A stretch of DNA of 36,819 bases from Diplocarpon mali (GCA_024741835.1 JAENRP010000387.1:2344-39162); one strand, 5' to 3'; shown: positions 9,338 to 21,389, counted from the stretch's first letter. Numbers and translations are program-made. The notes: generated by a model from the sequence alone, not told the origin.

Positions 9338-9759
9338 AATTGTAAGCCTGGCTTAAGAGTCGTTTTTAATAAAACCGCAAGATCTACTTACAGTCCTAGC
9401 TTAAAAGTCGTTTCTAACAAATTCATAAAGTTCACTTATAATCTTAGCTTAAGAGTTATTTTTACGAATTTCACTTGCGATCCTAGCTTAAAAGTTATTA
9501 TTAGCAAATCTGCAGAATCCACTTGCAATCTTAGCTTAAGAGTCATTTTTATTAAATTCACTTATAATCCTAGCTTAAGAGTCATCTTTAAAGATATATT
9601 GCATTCTACTTATAGTCTTAGCTTAAGAGTCATTTTTACGAATTTCACTTGCGATCTTAGCTTAAGAGTCCATTTATTCTCTTTATCCTTACTTAATTAT
9701 ATTAAGGTAAAGAGTGCACTTTCTTTAAAGGAATCTACTTATAAGTTTAGCCTAAGAGT
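9338..9759 (-). repeat. Array of nine palindromic motifs in Copia-B
   Basis: Nine 23-bp motifs start at 9338, 9386, 9434, 9473, 9521, 9560, 9608, 9647 and 9737. The steps are 48, 48, 39, 48, 39, 48, 39 and 90 bp, all multiples of three. On the coding (minus) strand they read as TLKPGLQV-like peptides, directly in frame with the integrase start downstream (KPGLQLENGKTLNCYYQSF). They therefore encode a repetitive linker between gag/protease and integrase. A copy with ten units is in Copia-C. The 155-codon plus-strand frame here is a shadow. Confidence 0.85.
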
Positions 9760-10553
9760 CAATTTCTATAATATTACCTTTAAGATAATATAAAGTCTAT
9801 CTTTAATTTTAGCTTTAAAGATCACTTTATAATTATTATTTATAAACTATATAAATTGATTATTAAAAACTCTTATATAATTTAACTTTATATAAATCTT
9901 ATAGCTAAATAAAAGATTAATACTTAAGCTAAGTATAAGGAGAATATTTTATAAAAGGAAAGAAATACTAATGATATTCATCTCTACTATACCTATTAAA
10001 TCTATATATAACCTTCTACTACTAACCTTAATAGAGCGCCTTTTTATTTTAATAAATAGGCCTTTAAATAGGTAGGGTTTATCAATTATATATACTATAT
10101 AACTAGTATTACTATACTAATTAGATTTAAGGATCTTATAAAGATCGGCTTTTAAGATATAGGCATCTTTATTATAATTATCGTTTGAATTATCGAAAGT
10201 GGATTTAAGTTTAAATAACCTACTATTATTATTAAAGGTATTTATTAAAGTTTTGGCTAAATAGCCTTTTCCTTTGCCTTTCCTTAGTAGTTGCAGCCTT
10301 TGGCAGGATAAGGGCAATTTACTTCTTAACTTTTACTTTAATTGCTTCTTAATATTAAAGCTAGCGACTATATCGATCAGTTGCCTTCTAACTTTACAAT
10401 TAGTAATATTATAAGTACTATTATAGAAGTAGTATCCCTAATAAGCTTAAGGGCTTATCCTACGCTCCTTCCTCTTCTTAGGCTTATCGTTGCCCTATAA
10501 CGCGGCATTTGCCGATTTAGAGCGTCTTTCGAAGTCTTACTTAATAGTTCAAA
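9760..10553 (-). pseudogene. Copia-B gag remnant, 3' section
   Basis: Minus-strand sequence upstream of the motif array. Near 10540-10470 it reads DFERRSKSANAAL, then a basic stretch (KPKKRKERR). Near 10310-10250 a weak zinc-knuckle-like segment ends GYLAKT. A 66-codon open frame (10317-10117) is a fragment of this gag. The frame continues across the LINE-B insertion into 16994-16775. No protease motif could be identified with confidence. It is decayed. Confidence 0.6.
10539..10553 (+). repeat. LINE-B target-site duplication, left copy
   Basis: ACTTAATAGTTCAAA, identical over 15 bp to 16760-16774. Confidence 0.92.
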
Positions 10554-10559
10554 AGCATC

Positions 10560-12330
10560 GAATATCATTTTTCTATACTGACCCAAAGGTTCAATAACTT
10601 TATAACCATGCCCTTAAAAAGGCACCCGACTATTGGAAAATAATCAAGAACCCTTTTAGCATAGCTGCACCAATTTTTCTAGTATCTTTAGGCCAAATGG
10701 CGCCCTTAACTCTTAGAAACTCGATATCTAAGGTTTAAATAGCAGATTTTACGCATTTGTAACAATCCTCTTCCCTAATTAACCTGCGCACTATAAAAAG
10801 ATAGCAAATCCAGATAGCTAATATAATAGCTCCTCCTTATCTCTCCTTCGGTAAGAATGCGCTTAAGAATAACTCTACCTAAGTAGCAATTACTATGCAA
10901 TTTAAGGCTTATAAGTATACTGCCCGGCTGCGCTAAAAGGTATTAAATAGCACTGCGAAAGCTATCGATAGGTATATAGACTCGCTTAAGAAGCAGCCTA
11001 ACTTCTACAAATTTGCATAAAAGGTGCGGGATTCTTTTATTATATATCTTATAGCGGCTAATTACGCTACTACAAACGACTTTATCCCTCTTAGACAACC
11101 TTTAATCTTACCTCTTATAATAGTACTAATAACTCGATCCTTTCCTCCTTTCTTAATCACTTAGGCTAATAAAGTACAAGGGGACCTAAATACCTTAAAA
11201 AACTCAGGGGCTGCGAAGCCTTTTGCAGCTAAGGCTAAAGTTTCCTCTTCTAGACAAAGTTCCATTGGTAGGGTCTTACTTAGCTCCTCCGGGACTAGTA
11301 TAGCCTTTTTATAATAAAATAAGAGGATCCTTATCGGAATTCAACCTTTATTCTATAAAACTTAATAAGAGCCTTATACAATTCGCAAGGAGATTTGCAA
11401 GCAAATTCTAGGCATTCTTATAATAGAGCTACCCTAAGTTATAGAGATAGCGCAAGGCTAGGCCTTACACTTAGTCAATATATTAATATAAGATAAGCTT
11501 ATAATATAAGAGAATAAGGAGATTCTACTCTAAATCATATATAGCAAGATCGTCCGCCTCCTTAAGGTCTAGTATACCTAAGTAGTATAGGGAGTTCCAT
11601 TCTATATGCAAGACGTCTTTAGGCAACCTATTAAGCTTATTTAAAAGGAAGTAGCAATAAAGGCCTACTCTTAAATAGGGCGATACTTAATTAGCTGCCG
11701 ACCTTTATAATATAGTGCGAATATAAGCACTTACTATATCACTTGGATTATCTCCTTTAAAGACCTAATATAACCTTTTAAACTCTTCGGAGCTAGCGAG
11801 CAGGCTTGCCCTATTATTAAAAAGACCCTAATTACCTGGCATAACCCAGGCTACTAAGGGTATTATAACCTACGATACTATATAAGATATAGTAGATGCA
11901 AATACTATAAAGGACAGAATGACCAATATAAGGGTCCTATAGGAAGGGAGTGCTAATATTAGGCAAAGTATGCAAACTGCTATAGCCCCTTTCCCGCCGA
12001 CTACTAGAACTGCCTAGTAGCCCTTTCCTAGAAGAATAGGAAGATTATTAAGCTTATTTAAAATAAGATTAGTACTATTAGGAAGGCCGGTGATAGGCTC
12101 TTTTAAGATACGATAGCTTAATAAACAGCGTTTGAAGCAAGCTTGCAAAGGTCGTCTATAGAGAGCTCTAATACTTAAGGTAACTAAGCTATAGTACTAA
12201 AGAGAAAGAGGGCCAGTCTAATCCTAGCCTATAAGAATTAGGGTTCTATAGTAGTATCGACCCTTAAGGATACTATAGAAGTCGATCCTATGCCTATATA
12301 AGCAGCGTAGCCTACGCAGACAGTAGGTAG
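10560..12330 (+). pseudogene. LINE-B ORF1 (gag-like, zinc knuckles), decayed
   Basis: A plus-strand frame running from about 10590 with few breaks other than TAA/TAG codons. The N-terminal half has helical, basic sequence (for example KAIDRYIDSLKKQPNFYKFA near 10960). The C-terminal half carries two knuckle-like segments at about 11880-12015: SRCKYYKGQNDQYKGPIGREC and KYANCYSPFPADYQNC. These match the C-x2-C...H...C pattern of Tad ORF1 with some Cys and Gly changed. An RNA-binding nucleoprotein role follows from the family. The start codon is not identifiable. Confidence 0.65.
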
Positions 12331-12439
12331 GCCTATCTGATAAAGTAGAGCTAGGAAAAACCTTAACCTCTTTCACTTATTATAATAAAGCATTAGCTTA
12401 GATAAGAAAGGCGATATATAAATAGAGGCCAGAACTAGC

Positions 12440-15400
12440 CAATATTAAGAAACTAATATAGGTACTGCGGTTTTAGCTGCAATACTACGCTTAAAGACCT
12501 TATAGTCTATTAGGCGAATATAAGCAAAGGCTTAGGCTATAATGCGCTCTTTAGTATAGCTTACGAATAGAGAATCGATATTATATATATCTAAGAGCCT
12601 TAGACGAATAGGGATATTATAACGAAAATATACCTTAGATACCAAATGTTTATACCTATAGATAGCTAGAATAGTACCGCAGATAGGCCCTAAGTACTTA
12701 CGTACATCCGTAAGAGGGCCTCCCTTAAGATCTAATAGCGACGGCCACTTTAAAGCCAAGACCTCCTTTAGCTTAATATTAACGGCTATACTATACTTAA
12801 TATATACTAATAACTATTTATAAATAAAGTGATAAATTATATTACTATATTAACTCTGCTAGAGAAATGTCTAGTAAGAGGAGACTTTAATATATAGTAT
12901 AATACCTTTAAGCTAAGGATAGCCCCTTTCTTAAAGGGAGCAGAGCTAGCAAAGTGGTTTAAACGCAGCTAGATGGACTTTATTAAGGAACCTAGCGTAG
13001 CAACTTAAGACTATAAATATATACTAGATTTGACTTTCTTAAATATTCCTAAGGCGAGTACGACTATTATATTAAAACTCTCCTACGGCTTTAATTATAG
13101 AATGTAAGTCTCGATTATCCCTAGCTAGGGTAGCGTACCTTTAGAGCAATTTAGGTACTAGGTCCTTAAGGTACAGCTCTTACGATTCTTAAGCTTAGTA
13201 GAAGCTGGAATATAGTAACTACCGGACCCTTAAAGTATTACCTTAATTATATAAATAGATATTCTAGCAGAAGCTCTTAGCTTAGTCTTTTATACTACTA
13301 TTAAGATAGTAGGTAAGCCTAACTAAGATATAGCTAAGTCAGCTCTATAGTAGATAGATAAAGTATAGAATGCTAAGTGGAAATACCTATCCTTACTTAT
13401 ATAATTAAAGAGCTTCGGCATTAGTAAAGGAGCTATAGATAAGACTAGGCACTTCTATAAAAAGGTGCAGAAAGCCAAAGCCGAGTACTAAAAGTCGGTT
13501 TTAAATAATATCTATAATAATAAGGCTTTATATAAGGTCGTCGCCTAGCATAAGACAGTTTTAAATATTAAGGCCCTACCTTTGAATATCAAAGGATAAA
13601 TAATAGAAGATATATTAAAAAAGGCTAAGGCTTTATATACTAAGGTATTAAATAGATTCAGCTTAAAGGATAACTTGCTAGAAGATCTACTTATATAATA
13701 GATAAGCACTACCAGCTTGCCTTAAGATAATACTATATCAATCGAAGAGGTTAAAAGGCATATAATAAAGGTCTTTAGTACCTCCTTAGGCATAGATAAG
13801 GTTATAGTACAGCTGCTTAAGGCCTGCTAGAATCATATCTAAGGCCTTATACACGCTCTCTTTAACGCTTATATAGCTTTTAATTACTTCCTTAGCTCTT
13901 GGAAGTATACTAAGGTTGCTATACTACCAAAGGTTAATAAAAAGGATAAGGAATCGCCTTAATTATAAAGGCCGATCGCCTTGCTCTCTTACGTCTTTAA
14001 GGGACTTAAAAGGGTTATTACTAGCCGGATATTATAAACAGCTCTTACCTATAAGACTTTAAGCCCTTAATATAAAGGCGCCCTTCCTAAGTAGTCAGCA
14101 ATAGACCTAGTGGTCTGCTTCACTTATAATGCGGAATACTACTTAGCAAAAGGGTAGGAGGTCACTTTAATTACTATAGATATCTAAAGGGCCTTTAATA
14201 CCCTTCTTAAACGGCGCCTATTAAAGAGGATAATAGAATAGGGCTAGCTACTCAACCTTATCTAATTAATATAAAGCTTCCTTATAGATTGGAAAGTATA
14301 AGTCAGGCTCGAATCCGAAACTATAGACTACTATACTATTAACTATAGTATACCCTAAGGATCCTCTCTCTCTCTAATGCTTTATATACTATACTTAGCA
14401 AAGCTCCTTCTAATAGACCTCCTACTTATATTCGATTACGCTAATAATATCGCACTATACCGCGCCTCCCCTTTTATAATATAAAACGTATAACTGCTTA
14501 TAAGGGATATTAGGACGATTTTATAATAGGGCAACGATAATAAGGTCTTCTTCGCACTAGAGAAACTCGAGATAATATATTTATCTAATAAATAGGGTAT
14601 GCTATAACCTATATATAAAGTTAACCTTAATTTAATAATTAACCTAATTATAATATTAGAAAAGGAAGGGGAAGTTCCTACCCTTTATTAGCTTAAAGTC
14701 TGGTTTGATAAGAAGCTTAAGTTCAAGCAATATATAAATAAGCGGGCAGTAAAGGCGAGATAGGTTATATATTACCTATATAACCTCGCTAATATAAAAC
14801 ACAGTCCCTCGGCCTTAGCTCTTTATAAGGCCGTTATAACCTATGTCTTCCCCTCCTTACTATATAGTACTAAAGCTTAGTATAGTAGGAGGAAGAAGCT
14901 ATCGGCAAAGAATAGAGCGGATTAGGATAGGCTAGTTAGTACTAAAGTCGGCGAATATATTAAGACAGTCGAGAAGGCGCTTACAATTGCGCTAAAAGGA
15001 GTCTTACCCACTTAAAGGACTATATTAAACATCGCTTTTTTTAAGGACGCAGCAGTCCTATTAGCAGAAGCTGCTTTAGAAGAAGCCAAGCTCCGCTTTA
15101 TAATACGGCTTTAAATAGTCGACGAATAATACCCCTTAATATAAAGGATTCAATTACTTACAATCGCTAAGGGCAAGCACGCTAAAAGACCGCAAGTGCT
15201 TTAAACTAAGGTATAATATTTAAGGCAGATTATTCCAGCGGCTTTAAGACAGAAGCTCTATATGCTATACTTCTCGCTAAGGTATTAAATAGATCCTATA
15301 AAGGGACTAGATAAAGAAATAGCTACTATAGCATTTAAAAAGTAGTAGGCTAAACTTCTATCAGATATCATTATAGTATTCTCAAACGGCTTTAAAAGAT

Positions 15401-16265
15401 ATAACCATAGGGCTAAGTTTATTAACTATAGCTATGCGGTATACCTTATTAGAAAGTAGGTACACTCTAGCTTAGGAGCTATTAATACCACGTTATACGT
15501 CTTTGATGCAGAGGCAATAAGCGCCTGGAAAGGACTATAGAAAGTCTTATAGGACCTAGCTCTACGCTATAACAAGATCTGGCAATATATTAATAGTACT
15601 TTAATAATCTAATGCCTATATAGTAACGCTTTAACCTTATTATAATAGGCTTTCTATATATATTAGGATACTATAGAAGTCTATAATATATCTATCTATT
15701 AGTCTCTAGGCTATATAGGCATCGAAGGAAATAAGGCCGCAGATCTTTTAGCGGACTTCGGCTCTTATAAGCTATAGGACTTTGGCCAGGCATCCTAGCC
15801 TATAGTAAGTAGCATTAGGTCTACCTATTAAGAACTCCGAAAGGAGGCTCTCAATAGCTAGTAGATAGTTTAGGAAAAGACCCTATTACCCTATTATAAA
15901 CGCTAGGGACTCCTATATAATATCAGACCGTAAGAGACTCTTAATCTCCCTTAATCAATACTATAGCAGATCCTTGCGATAAGGACCTCTTATAGGAATT
16001 TTGCATAGTACCACTTAAAGTTCAAATACGCAGATATTAACTTAAGGTGCTCCTACTATATAGACAAATTACCAAAACACCTAGTGATATGCGAGAAGGC
16101 CTAAAGGCTCTATAAACACTAGCCTATAAAGCTACTAGTGCTAATCGGCTATAATAAAAAGGATGCAAAGGAGTACTTAAGGACTCTACTTAGAAACCTA
16201 AAGTACTTTGTCTAATACCTAGACCTTATAAAGTTCTACTCTAAAATCTGCCCAAAAGGGTAATA
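12440..16265 (+). pseudogene. LINE-B ORF2 (endonuclease, reverse transcriptase, RNase H), decayed
   Basis: The endonuclease is shown by LVRGDFN (about 12868, the GDFN motif of APE-type nucleases) and ILDLTFLN (about 13020). RT follows: ILPKVNKKDKESPQ...RPIALLSYVFKGLKRV (about 13920-14010), ITIDIQRAFNTLL (about 14170), IPQGSSLS (about 14350) and FDYANNIAL, a decayed F/Y-A-D-D box, at about 14432. RNase H spans about 15360-15760 (VFSNGFKR, then LGYIGIEGNKAADLLADFG). A C-terminal Cys/His segment follows (near 16040-16110). One frame is continuous from about 12860 to past 16200 if TAA/TAG are taken as decayed Gln or Trp. Confidence 0.85.
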
Positions 16266-16696
16266 ATCTCCCTTAGGGTTTTCAGACCTTCTATAAGATA
16301 GTATAGTGCTATCCTAAGGGAACTTTTTCTTATATTACTTTATAGCATTCGAGGGCTTTCTCACTTTATACAATTGCATAGATATAATAATAATAATAAT
16401 ATTAAAAATATTCTTTTCCTTTTCCTTTATTACTACTACTAAGTTGGAATATCTTTTTACTCTTATGCAATATAGAACACAGCTTTAGCTTATATTTATA
16501 CAACTCTATATTATAAATATATACTGGTAAAACCTATCTTAAAATACACTAGCGCACTATCTTATATATAAGGGATCAGCAAAGAAGAACAGCTAAGGCT
16601 ATAGCGCTTATTAGAGCTGGAAATTGTCTACTAAAGGCACTATATATATAGATAAGACCCTGGCTAGATACGTCCCTATGCCCTTCGGGAGGCTCA
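16266..16696 (+). other. LINE-B 3' untranslated region
   Basis: There is no gene here. It holds an (ATA)n microsatellite at about 16383-16402 and otherwise AT-rich sequence before the terminal hairpin. Confidence 0.6.
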
Positions 16697-16759
16697 GGTA
16701 ATAGGCTTTCAGCCTACTACCGTTGGACGAAAATGACTATTATTATCATTATTATCATT
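16697..16759 (+). other. LINE-B 3' hairpin and tail
   Basis: GGTAATAGGCT (16697-16707) pairs with AGCCTACTACC (16711-16721) around TTC, with one mismatch that a G-to-A change explains. It is followed by GTTGGACGAAAATGAC and a tail of TTATTATCATTA units up to the duplication. LINE machinery often recognises a 3' stem-loop; that role is inferred here. Confidence 0.7.
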
Positions 16760-16774
16760 ACTTAATAGTTCAAA
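16760..16774 (+). repeat. LINE-B target-site duplication, right copy
   Basis: ACTTAATAGTTCAAA, pair of 10539-10553. Confidence 0.92.
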
Positions 16775-16994
16775 GGAGGTCGATCTTCTTATAGATCTTA
16801 AGGTTAGATTAGATAAGAAGAGATTGTTTTATAATAGCGAACTTAAGAGGGAGGCTATTAAGTAGGAAATTAAAAAGCTGAGTTTCTTCAAAAGTTATAG
16901 CTATCTTAGGATCTGCGGCTCTTACTCTCCTCCTTGCTTTACGCAGTATAGATTAAGTAGAGTCTATATTTATATCTATATCTTTGCTATCTTT
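16775..16994 (-). pseudogene. Copia-B gag remnant, section beyond LINE-B
   Basis: Minus-strand reading gives FEETQLFNFLLNSLPLKF and a following helix-rich stretch. This is the UBN2/Copia gag pattern (f.e..L..fL.sLP..f). It joins in frame to 10553 once one copy of the 15-bp duplication and the LINE are removed. It stops at the Gypsy-1 LTR. Confidence 0.7.
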
Positions 16995-17235
16995 ATATAC
17001 GACTTGCTCTGGAGCGTACAAAGGGGCGATAATCGAGTAACGCTGACTATATTACCTTAAGAGGTATGCTATATAATAGAAAAGAAAAGATAAAGAAGAG
17101 AGAGTCTCTAGTAGAGCTCCTCTAGAATAAGTACAAGTGCTTCACTAGCGTATACGTAATTTAGCTACCTTGCTACCTTAGCGTGCACCTGACTTCGATA
17201 TGTGATATAACTATGTATATGATGCGGCCGTAATA
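16995..17235 (-). repeat. Gypsy-1 3' LTR
   Basis: Homologous to the 253-bp Gypsy-2 LTRs but about 12 bp shorter. The inner end CGGCCGTAATA and the following purine tract (CCTCCTCCTTT on the plus strand, that is AAAGGAGGAGG) are clear. The outer edge is uncertain by a few bases and no target duplication was found. Confidence 0.8.
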
Positions 17236-18892
17236 CTACCCTCCTCCTTTGAAAAACTGCGCCTGCGCAGTTGTATCTATAGGCGTATTATCCTTTAAGT
17301 CCTTATAATCGTTAATTCTATTATTATATAACCTAAGCTAGCTTAATAGCGCCCTTAGTGGCCCTTTAGCTTAAGGGTTCTTTAGATAGAGATCTTAAAT
17401 AGTATATAGCGCTATTATAGCATTAGAGTATAGGTACTATTCGAGGTCTTTATTAGCTCCTTTCCACTTAATCTAATATTCGAGCTTCTTAGCTCGAATA
17501 TAAGATCTAATTATTTCTTCTATCTCCTATTCCTCTTATTCTAGTAGTACTTTAATTGCAGCAAGAGGTTCTTAAACTTATCTTAGCAAAGGGTTGGGAA
17601 TATATTTACGCAGTAAGTAGGAGTGGAAAATAGGGTAGATCGAATAGAGCGAATCAGGCAATTATAGCTTCTAGCTTTCTCCTAGCTTTTCTAGTACTTT
17701 TACTAGGCTATACTACTTATCGGAGAGCTTCTAGCTTGGCCGATTAAGCTTTTAGTTTTTAGTACTAATTAGTATATTATCTCCTATAGTCTAATCAACT
17801 GGCTAGTAGTAGAGGTTTGCAAGCCGTTTCATTTTAGCTTATTATACTTAGAGAGATGATTAAGCGAATTAGACTACTTTTTAAGCTTTAATAGCTATAT
17901 AGAGCGCTGTTTTATGATTTAATCTCTCGATTGCTATCCGTAGAGGCTTTAGATTAATTAAATTCTAAGAGGAGCGAGCTTTATAGCCGTTTAGCATTTA
18001 GAAAGGGGAAATTTGCCTTAGGGATTTATAAGGCAAGGTCAATTGGGCAATATTTATTAAAGGTAAGAGGCGACTCTAATTATCTTAATAGTATAAGTAG
18101 AACAGTCTAAGGCGTTATTTTAAATACTAATTTATAATCTTAGTTTAGCTATCGACATTAGGGTTATAAGCTATAGTTAGCTTGACCTTTATACTTAGTA
18201 TTCGATAGAGCTCTTTCTAAAAGGAAGAGACGAATTAGGCGCCTTTATTTAATAGAATTAAGTCGGGTATACTAAAATGGCGTATCTAATGAATTAAAAA
18301 CAACTCTATAAGGCCTTTTGCATCAACCGAATTATAGTAAGGAACTGAAACTGCCTTCTTTAATAACCTATCGATAATTATAAAGGTAAAATTATAACTG
18401 AGTTCGTTAAGCAAAAGCTTTATAAAGTCTATTATCAAGTGTTAGTAAGCTTATTTAGGAATTGGCAAGGGTTGTAAGAAACCTGGGGTTTTATTATAAT
18501 AAGCTTTCATTCTTAAATAATAATAGTTCTAAATATAAGTGCTAATATTGCTACTAAGGCTTTTCCAATAGTATTTTCTTCCTATTAGAAGCCTTGTTTT
18601 CCCAATTCCAGTATATGCGACGCAAGGTTGCTTATATATATAATAAATTAGGGCTATTTATAGTTCAAGGGGTTATAATAGTATAATAAGTCTACCTTAG
18701 AAAAAGAGTTTGCCTTAGCTAAGTTTATAGTCGAGGCTATAGCTCTGCGCCTTGTCTCGGAACTTCTATAGCTTAAGGGAGGTCTTATTAGCTTAAATAA
18801 CCTTATCGATAATATAGTAGCTCGCTATATTATACTTGACCTTAGACGTTAGGTCGGCAGGTGCCTCTATTAGCGCGATTAGCATAATCGTC

Positions 18893-18915
18893 ACTCGTAG
18901 GCCGGGCCCGGGAGT
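18893..18915 (-). repeat. Palindromic motif in Gypsy-1 before integrase (single copy)
   Basis: One GC-rich copy with a core of AGGCCGGGCCC. Gypsy-2 has two copies at the homologous place (28786 and 28831). Confidence 0.85.
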
Positions 18916-20779
18916 GGAATCGCCTCTAGTAGCGAGTACTTCTATAGAGAGCTTATCGTTAGGTAAGAGCTGCTAATGGTATAAAGCTCGTTTCCTAGCC
19001 TTAAAAGGGGTCAGCTCCTGGTCTTAATATAAGAGTATATTAGCTAGCGTATTTGTTATGCCTATTTGGTATATAATAAGGAAGTTGAAGTTAGCGAAGA
19101 ACTCCGCCTAGTAAGCCTGCTGGGCTATTAAATCCTTAGTTATTATAAAGTACTTAAGGACTTTATGATCTATATATATATATACTATTTTCTAAGCCTT
19201 AAGTAGCTCTGCCTTATACTAGTAGAATAATCTAAAAATCGCTAAGAGCTCCTTATTATAAATAGGATAGTTCAGCTCGGCGTTATTCATAGTCTTCAAG
19301 AAGTACCCAATTGAGTGGTAGTCATCGTCTTCCTAGAGTTAAAAGAGTATACTAGCGATTACGCTATCGGAGGCGTCGGTCTTAAGCCTTATCTGCTTCT
19401 AAGGGTAGTAGTAGTATAAAATTGGGGTTATTTAAAGGCTTAAGCGCAGAGTTTCCTAAGCTTCTTTATAAGCATTATTAAAATCAAAAGGAAAGTTCCT
19501 TATAAGAGCTATTAAAGGTCGGCAGATACGACTATAGCCTTAAATAAACCTTTAGTAGAAGTTATAAAACCTTAGAAAGCTCTATATACTACATATATTC
19601 TTAGTATATTTCCACTCTTAAATAACTAAGACCTTATTAGGGTTTACCTCAATTCTGTAAACTCCGATAATAAACCCTAGGAACCTAGTCTTAATAACCT
19701 TAAACTCGCTTTTCTTAATATCTACTTAAAGGCTATAGCATTAGAGAATTCCTAAGATCTTCTTAATATAAATCTCATAGTCAAGGGAGTTTTCTAAGTA
19801 GATTAGAATATTATTTAAGTAGGCAAAGTAGAAATCGTTGAAGTAGTTAAGGAGAATATTATTAATAAACCTCTAAAAGGTGGCAGGCCTATTTATCAAC
19901 CTAAATAGCAAAACCTTATACTTATAAGTCCTATAGCGCATGCGAAAGGTAATTAGGTCCTTAGTGTTAGCTAATATGCGAATATAGTAGAAGGCTTATT
20001 ATATATCGATTTTTATAAAAACATAAGCTTTTAATATATATGCTATTATCTTATTAATAAGTGGAATTAGGTAAGGGTCTTTCTTTATTAAGGCGTTCAG
20101 TTTCCGATAATCGATATATAAATATAAGGAGCTATTAGCTTTTCTAATAAAGAGGATTAGGGCTACCTAAGGGGAACTCGAAGCTTTAATAAATCCTTTG
20201 TATAAGTTCTTAAGAATATAGCTCTTAACCTCTAAGAGCTATTCGTTGGTAAGGCGGTAAAGGGGTTCGATTATTAAGTTATTCTCGCCTATTAGTTCGA
20301 TTTTATAATCTACCCCTAGCCTGGTTTCTAGCAGCTGATCGAAGGCCTAGCGGCTAAAGATATTCTTAAACTTAGCGTATTAAGGCGGGAGCTTCTAGTC
20401 TATTAGCTTATCGTTGCTCTTATACTTAGCTTATAGCGCCGAACTAAGGCTAAGGGAGCTAATTTCAACTTGCCTAGCCAATTCTTAGCAATTGATCTCT
20501 TAATTTAAATTATAAATAAAGCTTATAAATATGAACTCTTTAAGCGCCGGTTTTTAAGTTTATATAGCTTATCTTACCTTAGTTATAAAGCGGTAGTAGA
20601 GGGCGCCGATTGCTAAGGCTAAGATTAGGCTAATCTAGCAAGCTATCTTTAAAGGAGCGTTCCTCTTTACTAAGAGAAGGAGCAAAGGGTCTAATACTCT
20701 TAGCAAGGCCTTCTTTATATAGTTCAGATCTCTTTTCAAGTCTTTAAAGAAACTGCTATCCTTAAGTTTATAAGAGGCT

Positions 20780-20847
20780 ACTCGCAGGCTAGGCCTAGGA
20801 GTAGAATTCGAGTTTGCAGTTTTCACTCGCAGGCCAGGCCTAGGAGT
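20780..20847 (-). repeat. Two palindromic motifs in the Gypsy-1 protease-RT linker
   Basis: Copies at 20780-20802 and 20825-20847 are 45 bp apart and encode TPRPSLRV and TPRPGLRV in the open pol frame. Gypsy-2 has three copies here. Confidence 0.88.
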
Positions 20848-21194
20848 GGAATTCGAGTTATTACTTGCTAGCATTAAGAGCTAGGCTTAGGCCATTCTTA
20901 GGTCTTCGTCCTTAGCTTCTATTATAGCTACTTGACGATCGACGTCTTACTAGGCTATTAAGGGTTTTATTAGCTGCAAGAGATCGATTAGTACGCGTTA
21001 ATCAAAGTAGAGGACAATAGGTATATCCTTAGGCTAGGATATACTATTTTTCCCCTTTTTATAGGACTATTTAAAGTCATAGTGCTCTAGGAACTTCCTA
21101 TTGATTAAAACGTTAGTTGCTCCTAAGCTTATGATTAAGAAAGGGAAGTTTATTTATTGCCTATCGATTATAAAGGTAAGTAAAACGGCGAATC

Positions 21195-21389
21195 TGTTGA
21201 GATGGGTAATATAGCCATTACTCTGATATATTGTCATATGACCCTACTGCTTAATCAGTAGGATGTCGATACGTATATAGCTATAGGGAAGAAAGGGGTA
21301 ACCTTCCTTTCCTAACTCTTACTAATATATCGACTATCAACCTTTAGAAGTTTCCTTTACTTATTGCGCCGACTCACTTAAGCTCAATA
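21195..21389 (+). repeat. Copia-D 5' LTR (195 bp)
   Basis: TGTTGAG ... CTCAATA, exactly 195 bp. It contains the conserved CCCTACTG/CAGTAGG hairpin. Confidence 0.92.

Larger units (their letters stand above)
10554..16759 (+). mobile_element. LINE-B, full-length Tad-like non-LTR retrotransposon
   Basis: A 6.2-kb element bounded by a perfect 15-bp target duplication, inserted into Copia-B gag. It has ORF1 with zinc knuckles, ORF2 with endonuclease, RT and RNase H, a 3' UTR hairpin and a 3' tail of TTATTATCATTA units. The domain order and tail type are those of fungal Tad elements. Because both ends are defined, this is the best-preserved LINE in the window and a good reference for the family, although stops make it inactive. 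It is less decayed than the Copia copies around it. Confidence 0.9.
5241..16994 (-). mobile_element. Copia-B, Ty1/copia retrotransposon with TRIM and LINE insertions
   Basis: The element reads on the minus strand: 3' LTR (5241-5435), 3' leader, RNase H, RT, integrase, a palindromic-motif array, then gag. TRIM copy 2 interrupts it at 7942-8439, and LINE-B at 10554-16759, where a 15-bp target duplication rejoins the gag frame perfectly. The gag end (16775-16994) stops at the outer LTR edge of Gypsy-1, so the 5' LTR is missing from this window. Decay is as in Copia-A. Confidence 0.85.
17260..21190 (-). pseudogene. Gypsy-1 pol remnant (protease end, RT, RNase H, integrase, chromodomain)
   Basis: From its 5' end: protease remnant (21190-20900) and a linker with two in-frame TPRPGLRV / TPRPSLRV repeats (20874-20635 is an open 79-codon fragment). 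RT spans about 20330-19420, with YFAYLNNILIY as the decayed Y-x-D-D box near 19830, and RNase H about 19420-19000. The integrase spans about 18700-17900, preceded by one palindromic motif (18893-18915). A chromodomain-like C-terminus lies near 17540-17430. A segment (about 19309-20006) is present here but missing from Gypsy-2. It is decayed by RIP-type changes. Confidence 0.82.
16995..21194 (-). mobile_element. Gypsy-1, chromodomain Ty3/gypsy element, 5'-truncated by Copia-D
   Basis: Minus-strand copy of the same family as Gypsy-2. It has the 3' LTR (about 16995-17235), then chromodomain, integrase, RNase H, RT and part of protease. It ends abruptly at 21194, where the Copia-D LTR starts inside the protease region (the equivalent Gypsy-2 position is about 27160). 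It inserted into Copia-B gag. Unlike Gypsy-2 it keeps the whole RT domain. Confidence 0.85.

Noticed and set aside
9338..9759. CRISPR-like array with regular spacing
   Set aside because: The spacers are similar to each other, steps are whole codons, the units are coding and the sequence is eukaryotic retroelement DNA.
9326..9793. 155-codon plus-strand frame with SLRV repeats
   Set aside because: It is the antisense reading of the palindromic-motif array. Because the motif is a palindrome, both strands give repetitive open peptides; the minus strand is in frame with integrase.
12532..12759. Minus-strand 75-codon frame
   Set aside because: It is the antisense shadow of the LINE-B ORF2 endonuclease region.
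16995..17000. Target duplication for Gypsy-1
   Set aside because: The outer LTR edge is blurred and the other end is removed by Copia-D, so no duplication can be shown.
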